Shown piece after piece: positions 45,030 to 56,833 of a DNA stretch of 64,000 nt. The translations under genes were made by a program, and so were the position numbers. Positions within the stretch are counted from its first letter, which is position 1; each line of letters begins with the position of its first letter. The stretch is from positions 41,426 through 105,425 of the forward strand of contig NW_026042746.1 in assembly GCF_023856365.1 (NCBI RefSeq), in the 5' to 3' direction. Source of the stretch: Brienomyrus brachyistius. Its lineage: Eukaryota; Chordata; Actinopteri; Osteoglossiformes; Mormyridae. The notes beneath the pieces are model-generated. The model saw only the letters and a program-made list of their open reading frames with translations, was not told the origin of the DNA and searched no databases.

Positions 45030-46570
45030 GTGTGGTATCAGATTAGTCCCTGAGAGTTCAGTAGTCTGACGGCATGGGGGATAAAGCTGTTTGAGTCTGG
45101 CTGTAAAGGCCCGAATGCTCCGGGACCTATTTCCAGAAGGCAGGAGGGTGAAACGATAATGTGAGGGGTGGGTGGGGTCATCCACAATGGTGGTGGCTTT
45201 GCGGATGCAGTGTGTGGTGTGAATATCTGTGATGGAGGGGAGAGATATGTTAGGGTTATCTTCTTCTGAAGATGCGCTGGAAACAAACCAGTCTCTGAAC
45301 ACAGAACAACGCAGACAGCTGTGATGACGTTTTACTTGCTGCAAGGTGTAGGGAATCCACTTGCAGAGTCTCCGCAGTTTCAGCAAAATGATGGTTTATT
45401 GAACAGCAAAAATAATACAATGTAATACAGTGTAGAGACACACCGGGTACTGAAAGGCAGCTCAGATACAAATTGAAGACAGTTCTTCACCCCCCTTTAT
45501 ACCCAAAAAGGCCCTCCCCACCAAGGTGTTGTGTGTAGGTGTTGTGAGTGAATTTACATATAAAGAGTGACCCCCTGGAGTGTGAGGATCCTGAGACAGG
45601 GACGGGACAGGACAGGGTGGAGACTTTTATGATCATTGTAATTCAATTCTTATCACCTTATCTTATCCTTATCACCATAGTGGTGCCAACTGGAACCCCC
45701 ATTCTCTCCCTGGCTTCCCCCATGATCATAAATTCCTAACATTGTCTGCATTCAAATGATCAACCAAGAACCTTGGGACATTTTTACCACTTTTCCTTAC
45801 AAAGGGAAGCCCGGTCCTGACCTCGAGGTGTCAGCCTCTCAGTCGAACTCAGCCAACTTCGAAAGAGTAACTCCCCTCGCAGTGTCTTTTATTGAGGTAC
45901 ACAAACAGGATATGCAACTGACATTGAACATTGTTTGTCACCATATATGGGGTGGAAATATTCAAGCGACAGTTCTTGAGACGTGTTATTGCTCAATTAA
46001 GATCAAGCTGCGGCAGGGTGTTGTTTCTAAGCGTCTAGCAAAATGATGATAAAAAAAGTACATATTTCTCTAACACGATACTCCCAATGATTTTCTCACC
46101 TGTCATCACTATCTGTTGTAGGGACTTGTGATCTGAGGCGACACAGTTCTCAAAGCAGACCGTGATGCAGCTGCTCAGGGTGCTTTCAACAGTTCCCCAA
46201 TAGAGTGTGAGAATGGGAGATGGGCTTTTCTGAGCTTCCGTGGAGAGTAGAGGTGCTGCTGTGCTTTCCTTACTATGGAGCTGATGTTGAAGGACCTGGT
46301 GAGATTCTCCGCCAGATGGACAACAAGGAATCTGGTACTCTCTACGATCTCCACAGATGAGCCATCGATGTGCAGCAGAGAGTGGTCACTCTGTGTTTTG
46401 TGTTCTTCTAACGTCAACAACCATCTCTTTGGTCAACATTCAGAGACAGGTTGTTGGCTCTGCAGCAGTCCGATAGTCATCACACTTCCTCTTTGTATGC
46501 TGAGTCACCGTTTTTATTGATGAGACCCACAACAGTCTTGTCATCTGCCTGATGTTGATGATGGAATTCG
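45030..46570 (-). mobile_element. LINE (non-CR1), broken and split by an unassigned insertion
   Basis: Minus strand, in order: ADDKTVVGLINKNGDSAYKE (about 46500-46560, the FADD-type catalytic motif region with Phe lost), then SSIVRKAQQHLYSPRKLRKA (about 46240) and STLSSCITVCFENC (about 46150-46190). After a gap of about 800 bases comes SLPSITDIHTTHCIRKATT and LLPSGNRSRSIRA (about 45110-45250), the C-terminal tail. The gap (about 45290-46110) has no LINE sequence and may be an LTR-type insertion, since it has TTTATTGA patches, but borders are not clear. Confidence 0.65.
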
Positions 46571-46654
46571 AAATGTGCATTGCTGCTCAGTTGTGAGTCA
46601 TCGGAGTTAACAGCAGTGGGCTGAGCATAAAGTCCTGGGTTCCTGCTACAGCGT

Positions 46655-46983
46655 CTGAGCAGTTGCCTTCGTCGCCCATAGCTCCTGCGCAGCCCGAGCA
46701 GCCGCCTCCGCTGCCCCCTGCGGCCCCAGAGCCCGAGCAGCCGCCGCCTGCTTTGCCCGTAGCTCCTGAGCAGCCGCCTCCGCTGCCCCCTGCGGCCCCA
46801 GAGCCCACGCCCGAGGCGCTCCCTCCGCCTCAAATGACTGTGCCCCCTGGGGCTCTTGTTCCTGGCCCCACTCCTGTCCCTGACCCAGCTCCAGACTTTC
46901 CTGCCCTAGTCCCCGAGGAGGTCCCGGACAGTCTGACCACCGTGTGTGCCACGCCCCCTGATTATCCACGTGTGCTTCCCTGA
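46655..46983 (+). other. Proline-rich reading frame running into an LTR
   Basis: Plus-strand frame with repeats of QPPPLPPAAPEPE and QPPPALPVAPE, stop at 46981. The last 20 or so codons overlap LTR-like sequence. It could be the C-terminal end of a Gypsy-type polyprotein, which in fish can be proline-rich, or a chance GC-rich minisatellite in frame. Repeats of CAGCCGCCTCCGCTGCCCCC are visible at the DNA level. Confidence 0.35.
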
Positions 46984-47182
46984 TCGTACCCAGCTGTGTC
47001 CGATTATTTTCAATCAGTCCTGTCTATTTGAGTTCATGTCTTACTAGAGTTCAGTGTCCGTCATTGAAGTCCGTCTGCGTGAGATGTTTCCTGCACCCCG
47101 TGTTCCTAATAAATCCCCGTATCCTGCCTGCCTTGCCTGTTTCCTGCCCGTCCGCCGCTCCCGTTAAATGGCGATCGTGACA
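46920..47182 (+). mobile_element. LTR fragment (third family copy)
   Basis: GTGTGCCACGCCCCCTGATT, GTACCCAGCTGTGTCC, an AATAAA signal and the end GCGATCGTGACA match the LTR at 28240-28516. The first bases are diverged and overlap the proline-rich frame. Confidence 0.7.
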
Positions 47183-47564
47183 CAAGGCACACGCACATCA
47201 AGTACCAATGCAGCAAATACAGATGAACAATTTAGGAGGAATACTAGTCAAAGGAAGGAAGAAAAGCAGCCCACCCTATCTCATGGTCACGGACACAAAC
47301 ATCAGGGAGTGTTATGAAGAAGACATCACACTTAACACCATTGGTTTTATGCAGTGAATTACACCAGAGAGAGTTTTTACATTCTAGCTGTGTTACGTAA
47401 CATTCCTCAGCCTTCAGGTTTTTTCCACACAATGCACGACATGCAGGGGTGCCAAACAAAACAGCGGAACTGCAGTGTAGCCAATTATTTGTTTCAGTAG
47501 TTTTAAGAAAACTAGAACATAAAATGTTTGTTTTACTTAGTCCACAAAAGAGTTTTTACCTATC
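47183..47564. other. Intergenic, no gene recognised
   Basis: No coding signal. Confidence 0.4.
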
Positions 47565-49090
47565 TTAGTGTATTTTACATCACATACACTCTCGGTCCGT
47601 TGTGGAGTCCATCCCACTGTAGTTGGAGAATGCTGCCATCAGTCGCTTGGTGTAGCACTCGCAGGATTTACCAGGCTCCTGTTTAAACTGATGCATCATG
47701 CCCCAGTCCATGCGCAGGAGGACCAGTCTCTGAAGGGCTGTCGCATGGTGAGGCCTGTTCTGCCTGGGGTCCAGCAGGTCACTGGCAATGTCCTTCAACT
47801 CACAGTGGGCTTGCGTTCATAGTGGGGTACCGCAGGGTTCGATTTTAGGACCACTATTGTTCCTAATTTACATAAATGATATGGATACCAATATATACAG
47901 TAAACTGGTGAAATTTGCAGATGACACCAAGGTGGGTGGTGTAGCAGATACTGAATTAGTGGCTCAGCAGCTACAGCGGGATCTTGATTTAATTAGTGAC
48001 TGGGCCGATACCTGGCAGATGAAATTTAACGTCGATAAATATAAGGTACTCCATCTAGGGAGCAGAAATATAAAGTACAGGTATTTCATGGGTGTCACTG
48101 AAATAAAGGTAGCTGATCATGAGAAAGACCTTGGTGTGTATGTTGATGCTTCCATGTCCCATTCTCGCCAGTGTGGGGAAGCAATAAAAAAGGCCAATAG
48201 GATGTTGGGGTATATCTCCAGGTGTGTGGAGTTTAAGTCAAGGGAGGTAATGCTAAGATTATACAATTCCTTGGTGAGACCTCACCTAGAATATTGTGTG
48301 CAGGTTTGGTCACCATATCTTAAAAAGGACATTGTGGCCTTAGAAAAGGTGCAGCGTAGGGCCACAAAAATGATTCCTGGTCTTAGAGGAATGTCATACG
48401 AGGAACGGTTACTTGAGCTAAATCTGTTCAGTCTCAAGCAAAGGAGATTGAGGGGGGACATGATCCAGGTATATAAGATTCTAACAGGTTTGGATGCTGT
48501 TCAACCAAATAGTTACTTCAGCATTAGTTTAAATACACGAACTCGTGGCCATAGGTGGAAATTAGCGGGAGAACATTTCAAGCTGGATTTAAGGAAGCAC
48601 TTCTTTACGCAGCGTGTAGAGTATGGAATAGTCTTCCTGATAATGTAGTGCAAGCTGAATCCTTGGGTTCCTTTAAATCAGAGCTAGATAAGATTTTAAC
48701 GACTCTGAGCTATTAGTTTAGTTCTCCCCAAGCGAGCTTGATGGGCCGAATGGCCTCGTCTCGTTTGTATAGTTCTTATGTTCTTATGTTCAACTCCTTC
48801 ATCTACAGTGTCAGATGAGCAAACCTTATCTCCCCCTTGAGGATTTGGACATACCAACATAGGGGCAAGAATTTCTGCTACCTCGTCCTGCTGCCTGAGT
48901 GTTTCGCCACGGCACTTCTTCACCGAGAAGGAGGTAGAGTCGGGTGCTGAATGGTTATGATCCTCGTCTGCAGGGGGGAGAGGGGAAGGGGCAGGGGAAC
49001 CACTGGCTACTCCTCCCTCGGTGGCATAAGGAGGAAGCTGCTGTTTGGGCAGCAATGCTTGGGCAGGAGCCACACAGTTTATTTCTGGGT
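47565..49090 (-). pseudogene. Endogenous retrovirus gag-like remnant, split by a LINE
   Basis: Minus strand. The N-terminal part (about 48797-49073) contains AEILAPMLVCPNPQGGDKVC and ends at VDEGVE. A LINE then intervenes (47802-48788), and the frame resumes at 47793 with KDIASDLLDPRQNRPHHATA, then HQFKQEPGKSCECYTKRL. This resembles the capsid region of a retroviral Gag and is related to the plus-strand remnant at 19431-20450. No other retroviral gene or LTR is attached. Old and inactive. Confidence 0.6.
47802..48788 (+). mobile_element. CR1-like LINE, 5' truncated, with target duplication
   Basis: Best LINE copy in the window. The frame 47788-48648 carries the reverse-transcriptase motifs GVPQGSILGPLLFLIYINDM and KFADDTK (catalytic FADD), then RDLDLISDWADTWQMKFNVD, RLYNSLVRPHLEYCVQVWSP and EKVQRRATKMIPGLRG. 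A frameshift near 48630 breaks the last part (ending in WNS..LPDN-type). It ends in a TTCTTATG repeat tail, resembling the ATTCTRTG tail of CR1. Flanked by TTCAACTC on both sides (47794-47801 and 48789-48796). Lacks the endonuclease half; inactive. Confidence 0.9.
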
Positions 49091-50184
49091 ATCTAATTAG
49101 CGGACACCATTAGGTCCCTTCAGGGGCTCCACAGACAAACTCATTGACAAAATAGAATTGTCACAGAAAAATTCTTTGTCACATGCTCAGTCGACATGGA
49201 CTGTGTGCTATTTACATATTTTTGGCACAAACGAAATCTCATATGCATATCGATGTATCTTTCGCACAAGTGGACCTCCATCACTTTAAAGAGGGTAAAC
49301 TCTGATCAGGAAATTTACGACGTCAGAATAAACGGATTTTTTAACAGAAGTAACTGACATGCCCTAATAAGGAAATGCATACAATCAGAATACAATATCT
49401 GTGGTTTTTAACAGTGGTAACAATCTGATAATGAAAGGAATCAGATCAACATTTCTATAGCATGTAACAGAGCTTGCTCCCCTCCAGAACTCATTGTTCC
49501 AGTAGTTATCTGAAATCATCTGCAGGAGCTATTCTTTTATTTGTATATTAAGCATAATTATTCATGAATATTATTGATTATGTTTATTTGTTTAATGTTT
49601 TTATTTATTCGTATTTATTGTTTATAATATAATGTTATATAGTATTGCAACACTTGAAACGAGAGGTACTTGCCTGCCTTAGTGATATTTACTATTGTCT
49701 AAGTGTATTCCCACCTGTAGGAGGCAGCAATGGTTGTTATTAAAGGTGCTGAGATTACGCGGCTCAGGGCTGAAGGTGCAAAGTGAAACAGTCATTGACC
49801 GTATTTGCCATGTGTGATGGTGTCTGCATATCGGCCCTTTTGCGCCAAACAAACCAGTTCAAAGTACTGTGTGTTAAAATATCATATGAATAAATCCTCT
49901 CAAGAACTAAACTCAATATCGTATCCTCATCATTCAACGCGTCTGACTTTTGCACCTCTTACCACAAGGCAGTGGATTACATGGGGAAATTACAAACAAG
50001 GAGAATTTAATCTGTTTTTCCTCTACATTGTCGTTATTCAGAATATTACAGACTATGAACAAAAACGGACAATGTAAGAAAATAAAAAAATGTGTATGAC
50101 AGAAAGCTAGAGTATTTTTGCAATGGTGAGCACTAGCTGGTTTATGTACTAGCTCACACTCAAGAAACAGCATAAATGCTACTC
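49091..50184. other. Intergenic, no gene recognised
   Basis: AT-rich. The 90-residue frame at 49805-50077 has no known motif. Confidence 0.4.
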
Positions 50185-50412
50185 ATACACAGTTGGGGGG
50201 CAGGGGTCAGTCCTTGTGCCTGTAATGAGGTCACCAGTTGAAACTAACCCAGCCTCAGCACGTCTGTGGGTCCTTGAGCAAGGCCCTTAACCCCCAGCTC
50301 CCTGGGCGCCCCAACAGGTAGCTGCACTTCGCGGACAACTTACTCCACAAAGAGTAAGTTGAGGGAGACATAAAAAACACAATTTCCCCACGGGGATTAA
50401 TAAAGTCCATCC
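50185..50412 (+). mobile_element. SINE, second family
   Basis: CCTTGAGCAAGGCCCTTAAC, CGGACAACTTACTCC and tail GGGGATTAATAAAGTCCATC match the copy at 33580-33825. Confidence 0.75.
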
Positions 50413-52318
50413 ATCTATGGAATATTATTTAGCACTATATAACGCAGAATATAAGAATTACGATTTTATAAAAAGTATGCCAAATATCCATGATATAATC
50501 ATTACAATGTAAACATTATAATGTAATCAACACAATGGAACCAACTGAGTATGTATTTGCACCTTTTGTTAGTCTGAGTTTCTGTTAGCTACTTTGTTAG
50601 TCCTGAATCTATGAATATTCACATTTTTATCGCGTATATTTTATCACTATGTAAAAGGACAAATATATTATCAACCTTTTAGTGAGACAATGTGTAAACG
50701 GCTGAAACTACCAAGGTTTACTACTGAAGGAAGGGATTCACCTGAGTTCACCAAAAGTTCATGGCTGAGTATTTTTAAAAAACCAAGTGGAGCTGCTCGC
50801 GCCACTATTATGTTCAACCGAGAGGCCAAACGGTAAAAGAAATGACTGTCAAACTTATCACCTAGGGGTAAATATAAATCTATACAAATATCACCTGCAT
50901 GCACATTACTTCTTTTACAATAACCAACTCCTGATCCATACTGTTAGTCGTGAAAAAAATAACTATTGTGTACATAGAGGCCCTGTGTAAAAAGATAACT
51001 GCCAAGGAAAAGATCAAAAACATTTATTTCAAGGATTCAAAGTTTTTATGGTCATGTACAGTGTACAGTGCAGTTCTTATTTGATTAACTTGAATGTCTT
51101 CACAGACAAGACGATTAAACAAATAAAGCAGCGCAACATTACAGTAACTAACAACAAACAAAGCTCACGAGTACTATTACAATATTCATATCATTTATTT
51201 AAATTTAATTTTACCAAGTAAATTAATTGAAAAGCAGTTACCGCTTTACCTGCTTCTCGGGAGAAATAGCAGATATACAAACGTCATGTATGTAACTAAA
51301 ATCTTAAGCCAATAAGGGCAAAGTTGTGTCGTAATGGAGGCGGATCCAGCCTGTGCAGCCTGCTAAGAGGTGCTGCCTGATGTGTCTTGCTCTCGCGGAG
51401 TTTTGGTACCATGTGACATGGTGACGTAATGCAACGGGCGATAAAAAATATAACCATGATGCATTGCGTCAGGACCAGAATGCATTGCTTTAAGCTAGCG
51501 CTGTATGTGGGTGCATGAAGTGGAAAGCACCCAATAATAAACATAACATTTTTTTAAAAATGTTTTCTTCACCGGTGCAGTGAATTTAAATAAAGAGCTA
51601 TGATGGTGCTGCAAATGGCTTTGCATAGTAGTTAGTAGTAGCATTAGCCGCTGTGTGCGGCATTAGCTTTCTACAGTCCTTACAGATGGTTCGTGTTTTG
51701 TCTGTCTCCCTTTCGCCATTTATATTTTCCGCCGGGCACCCGAAATGCTGACACACAAAAGATTCAAAAGTGTCTGGGGTATCTACTATAGTAATTTAGT
51801 CAGATGCCGACATATTTACAGCAGCTCATTTGCAGCGCATTCGTGAAACGGCTTTTCGCTCCAACGAGAAATCTCGTCATGTTGTAATATCGCGAGATCT
51901 CGTGACACGCGTTTCACTCCCACTTCTTAGTAACAGTCATGATTTGATAAAGTGACAACCTGCGTAATAATTGGTAATACATAGAGTTTGCTATTGTTCA
52001 GGCTAGCAGACTGTTATGGCTTGAGGTTAATGGTGCCTGTTACTTGTGAATTTTCACATTTGCAGGGATCTTCTGCCTCGTGAACGTGAAACGGGTAATT
52101 ATGCTAAAAGAAGAAAAAAGCAGAACTGCAATGTGTGTAAGGCTGGTGCTGATTTTTCAGTCTGAACACAGTAAAATTTATACAAATTACCTGTATTCAA
52201 ACTTGTATTCTTTATATAGTTTGGTTAATTACTATTTAAAAGTTTTATCTGCGCTCCATTGTATAACTTATATTGGAGACTTGTATGTACTTTTCGATTG
52301 GAAATGGTTAGCTGTATA
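50413..52318. other. Intergenic, no gene recognised
   Basis: Includes a LINE-tail-like patch at 51035-51130 and the palindrome CGAGATCTCG near 51892. No convincing exon. Confidence 0.4.
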
Positions 52319-52462
52319 CAGGGGCGCCGCTAAGGGGGGGAAAGTTGGGACAATTCTAAGGGCCCACGCCCTTTAGGGGCCCCCAGAGATCTGAATGGGT
52401 GTGATAGGGGGGCCCAACCTCATATTTTGTCATAGGGCCCAAAATTGCTAGCGGCGCCCCTG
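52319..52462. mobile_element. hAT-type MITE (144 bp)
   Basis: Inverted ends CAGGGGCGCCGCTA and TAGCGGCGCCCCTG; perfect 8-bp target duplication GCTGTATA (52311-52318 and 52463-52470). GGGCCC-rich interior like the 309-bp MITE at 553, so possibly related. Confidence 0.9.
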
Positions 52463-54312
52463 GCTGTATATACTTTGAATATTTTTATGATTAATTTCTT
52501 TGTTTATTTAATTTGGCAACAGATCTGCACTTTTAGCAGTATTGCTGTCAATTTTTGTGAAAGTTGTTACTAAATAAAACAAAAGAAGCAGACTTGTGTA
52601 AATCCTATATTGGTCGTGTATTCTTCCTGTAGCGTAGTGACAGCTTTTTGTACGGAAGCCGTGAACGGCTGTGCTTGCAAATATATTTTCTTCTGAATAA
52701 TTAGAAGGATAAGCATATTTTGTCGCCGCCGCGAGATAGTCATGCCATACACAGCTCTGCTCGTTTTTGTACTGTAACCGTGTTACTTAATTTGCGAATC
52801 CATGAATTTAACGTTGACATTAAGTCAACATTGACATTGACAACGTTGACATTAAGTGTTGCACCTATCTAGTGTTTTACCGTGAAGGGCATGTTATATC
52901 TTGTCTCTAAGTCGCACTATGGTCCAGGGGAATGCTATGTCATATTAGAACATGTGTCGATGATGTGGCAATATAAATATTTTAGAATACTGTCAGTTTT
53001 AGTTTCAGAAATCCATCATTTGAGAAAAAAGGCCAGTCACGACAAATATATATGGAATATAACAACAGAGGTTAGCTGTATTTGTTTAAGTGTAAAGATG
53101 CACATAGAAACATGCATGAGCTCATCTGAGAATAAACTGAATGCAATGAAGATTTGTGACTCCTGCTGGAAAATGCGAATAGTGGCAGGGTCTTCAAGCA
53201 GTACATTTGTCTGAGAGTCAGTTAATATTAGGAAAGGCACCGTTTTTTTTTCAATGGCGCTAATTATCAAGAAGGAAATGGAGTACCCCAGTACCTGGTT
53301 TACGGGCACTGGAAGCTCCAGTATCAGTCAGACTTTCATGTAAGTATATGTGTGTTTAATGACTTGTGCATGTTTCATCTTTACCAGGGGCAGAGGGGAA
53401 ACTCAATAAATAGCCTTCTCTCACACTTCCAGGCCTGCAGAACTGAGCATGTCCCCTGGTTTTGTGCATATGTCTGTAGGCTTTGAGTTTTTCCTATGGG
53501 GGCTTCAATTTCCTCCCAGAGTACAAATACGTGCAGATCAGTTGCATTGGGGAGTCCATACTGTGATGCTGAGTGGGTGTAGGAGGAGATTGAGAGATGA
53601 AACTCCGGATGATTTACTCCCTCGGCTAACTAACCAGAACAGGATCGTACCAATACCAAAATGATAAGTTTATAAATGTTTTTCACTACCCTGATTCATT
53701 CAGTTATTTCTGTTTGTTAATTCCATCCCCCAAGCAAATACATAAATAAACAAACAAATATTCAGGGGGAATGTGTCATAGGTGATAGAATCAGTGGATG
53801 AATCTAAAGAAAAAAAGTAATGATTTCTTTCTCTCCAAAACACAATGCACAAAACTCTTAAGTTAGGTAAGACATTGAAATTTTATGACAGTAGCATGAT
53901 GCAGAGGAACAACAGAAGGAAAAATCTAACTAAACCTGAGTCAACTAGGACTAATTACACTAAATTAAGTGGAACACACAAAATACCTAAAACAACTTAA
54001 TAAACAAGCAAGAAATATTACATTTGATTAACTATACTGATGCCTGAGGGAAGTTCTTGTGCATAATGCAGCAAGTATATACAGCTGCAGAGACACTACA
54101 CATAGTGCAAATAAATTAAAAAGTATACAGTACACACACTGATTCCTGAAAAATCTAAATACCATGGAATACTAATGAAATACTGATGATGATGATAATA
54201 ATAGAAATAATAATGAATTAGTTTAGGGTATTATGCAATTGACATGTACAATTAAAAAAGAAATTGCACCAGACATTTCCTGTGGCAAAGAAGGGTTGCT
54301 TTGTGCCACATT
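52463..54312. other. Intergenic, no gene recognised
   Basis: Short frames only (for example 52882-53214, 110 residues), without known motifs or splice context. Confidence 0.4.
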
Positions 54313-54510
54313 ACTCAAGTCAATTCACTTTATTTTGTATAGTACATTTTCATAGCCTTACATTGTCTCAAAGCACTTTACTTTGTCCCTGCCCAATTGT
54401 CCCAGTGAGCAAGATCTAGCCTGAAAAATTAGAAAGCGACATTGGCAAGGATAAACTCAGTCATAGTAAGAAACCTTTGGAGGAACCAGAGTGAAAGGGG
54501 GAGCCCATCC
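54313..54510 (-). mobile_element. L2-type LINE 3' UTR fragment
   Basis: CAATTCACTTTATTTTGTAT at the tail and GAAACCTTTGGAGGAACCAG are the reverse complement of a fish L2 3' end; compare 17640-17819. Confidence 0.7.
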
Positions 54511-54599
54511 TCCACAGGTCAGAAGTCACGTTAACAAAGTCCTGATTTATATGGTTTATATGGTTCAATTAGTTAAGTCCGGATGTAAATACAGAATAA

Positions 54600-54715
54600 C
54601 TGGCAGCAGGGCACACAGGAAAGACGTAAACAGGCAGGAGGGCAGGCAGGAGGGTGGCACAGGCAGGACGTAATGGGCAGGAGGGCGGGCAGGCAGGGCA
54701 GCACAGGCAGCCAGA
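54600..54715. repeat. GGCAGGAGGGCAGGCAGGA-type repeat
   Basis: Imperfect short tandem repeat of GGGCAGGCAGGAGG units. Confidence 0.6.
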
Positions 54716-54902
54716 ACTGTTTTGCCACTGCAGTTTGTTTTACAATTTCATCTGCATTTGTTCCCCCAAGGTATAACAGCAGCTAATTTATGAACATGCT
54801 GCTTTTCAGAAAAGAAGTTTAATTTCCAGGAGCATGACCAGTGCATACATTTAGTGTTGATGGTTCTTTGTAAAATGGATGTTCTGTACTTTTATTGATC
54901 TG

Positions 54903-54956
54903 TCCATCCATCCATCCATCCATCCATCCATCCATCCATCCATCCATTCATCCATT
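54903..54956. repeat. (CCAT)n microsatellite
   Basis: About thirteen CCAT units, probably expanded from a SINE tail; diverged SINE-like sequence follows. Confidence 0.85.
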
Positions 54957-55042
54957 TTCTAACTACTTCTGATGAAGTTCCGGGTTATGAGGTATCCTGA
55001 AGCCCAGGCAATATGGGACAAACACACACATGCACACACATA

Positions 55043-55307
55043 GGGTATACCTATCCTTATGGGGCCCGCTCATTGACTTCTATTGGATAAATGCTAACGC
55101 TAACTATGACAATCTTAACCCCCACCCTGCCCTAACCATAACCATAAGTAACCAAGCAAAATAAAAGAGGTTTTGCATTTTTAGTTTTTCCACAGCAGTC
55201 ACAGATTTTTATAAAATAGAGTTTTCCTGGTTTTCAGTTTCGTGGTCCCCATAAGGGAAAAAAAAAAACAGGTATTTATCACGCTATGGGGTAGGATAGG
55301 TATACCC
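55043..55307. mobile_element. MITE with 14-bp inverted ends, inserted in a CA repeat
   Basis: GGGTATACCTATCC at 55043-55056 is mirrored by GGATAGGTATACCC at 55294-55307. Inside each end CCTTATGGGG / CCCCATAAGG also pair loosely. Flanked on both sides by CACACA microsatellite. Confidence 0.8.
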
Positions 55308-55702
55308 GCTCGCACACACACACACAGACATGCACACAAATGGATAGATCACCACAGTTACTATGGATGTCGATCCTGCAATAATGAGACAGAACTATCA
55401 TACTTAACAGGATCATATCCCTAGTTCTACATATGCATAATTATATTTAAAAAAGATCCCACGCACCTGCACATGAGATGTTTGAACTTCTGCCCTCTGG
55501 TAAACGTTACCGCAGTATGCATTGCAGAACAACCAGATTTAATAAGAGCTTCTAACCCCAAAGCCATCAGAATACTAAATGCTAATGAACATACGTTTAT
55601 GTGAAACCCTACTCTCTCTTACTCTCTGTGCACTTTATTACCACAACTGGTATTAAGTTTACTTTTTATTTATACAGTATAGTGCAATAATATAATCACG
55701 AT

Positions 55703-55842
55703 TTGTGTGTGAGTGTGCCCTGTGATGGGCTGCCCCCCATCCTGGATTGTTCCCTGCCTCGTGCCCATTCCACATTCCGGGATAGGTTCCGGACCACCCG
55801 CGACCCAGTAGGATAAGCAGTTTGGAAAATGGATGGATGGAT
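55703..55842 (+). mobile_element. tRNA-derived SINE, 3' part only
   Basis: GTGCCCTGTGATGGGCTGCC to ATGGATGGATGG. Lacks the tRNA-like head. Confidence 0.8.
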
Positions 55843-55930
55843 ATAACTAACATAAGACAGACATTACACCTAACAAACAATAAACACGAAATAAAGGAGT
55901 GGATACAAAAAAAATGTAATGCAATGACCA

Positions 55931-56045
55931 GATTTAACACCTGGATTATGTCCCCCCTTAGTCTCCTTTGCTCGAGGCTAAACAGATTCAGCTCAGCTAA
56001 CCTCTCCTCATTAAACATTCCTCTAAGACCAGGAATCATTCTCCC
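55931..56045 (-). mobile_element. CR1-like LINE fragment
   Basis: Encodes IPGLRGMFNEERLAELNLFS and LEQRRLRGDIIQV on the minus strand. Truncated at both ends. Confidence 0.8.
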
Positions 56046-56833
56046 AGCCAAGCAAGCCTGAGTCCGGCTTCCACTCCCCCGATCCCCAGCAATGTTAACT
56101 TGGAAGGGCGTATTCTGTATGCACAACTGAGACAACCCAGGTGGAGCTTATCGGCTGGCAAAATTGCCTTCAGGTATCACCCACCCTAGTGAGAGTCCAA
56201 GCTAGGGCCGTTCTCAGAACTCACCCTAAACGAAGTCCTGCTCAAAAGTTGTAATGACCGCCTGAGGTACCTGTCAGCCTTGCCCGTAATGAGTCAGTGG
56301 GTGTAGCCGGGCTGACACGCTTTTGGGCATCCAATTGCTGAGAACTCCCCTTCGGTTCTGACAAACTGTACGATCACAAGCAGTGACAGCAGAGCCACAG
56401 ACAAGCTCAACCAACAGAGAGCGAATGGTAAGCACCCAGCACCCGAAGGGCTCAACTGATCACATCCAAACGACTTCCTGATGGGATTGTGTACGTAACT
56501 GGTTTACTGTTGTTAATAGTGGTTGAACTTCTATGCAAGTCCCCTTGTTGGGGGAGATGGAATGAATGAAAGCATAAGGTGAAATAAAACCTAAAATAAA
56601 TCAAAAAGGTTAAACGGGAATCAAACCAAATGAATTGTGTTTCTTATTCAATTGTAAACATCAATTAGTTATGCAACAATAACCTAATTGGATGTTAATG
56701 TATTGTGATCAAACTGATTTAGTCTGTGAAGTTGATTCCTGCTTTCAGGCAAGAACCTGTGTGTCCAATTATGCGTGTTGTATCACCGCAGTTGACCACC
56801 AGAGACCCAACTCAGATGTTGTTAACCTACTAT
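56046..56833. other. Unassigned, no gene recognised
   Basis: No coding signal. Left flank of the minisatellite. Confidence 0.4.

Noticed and set aside
44787..45386. 199-residue minus-strand protein with a hydrophobic C-terminus
   Set aside because: Central part is a LINE reverse-transcriptase tail; the hydrophobic end is translated AT-rich 3' UTR.
46480..46833. Minus-strand Arg/Gly-rich 117-residue frame
   Set aside because: Its N-terminal part is the antisense of the proline-rich repeat; only its last 30 residues are real LINE sequence.
51885..51905. Palindrome CGAGATCTCG as an operator
   Set aside because: Short, isolated and without an adjacent gene; expected by chance or from transposon ends.
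55043..55307. Structured RNA gene
   Set aside because: Inverted ends and microsatellite flanks fit a MITE better; no RNA family features.
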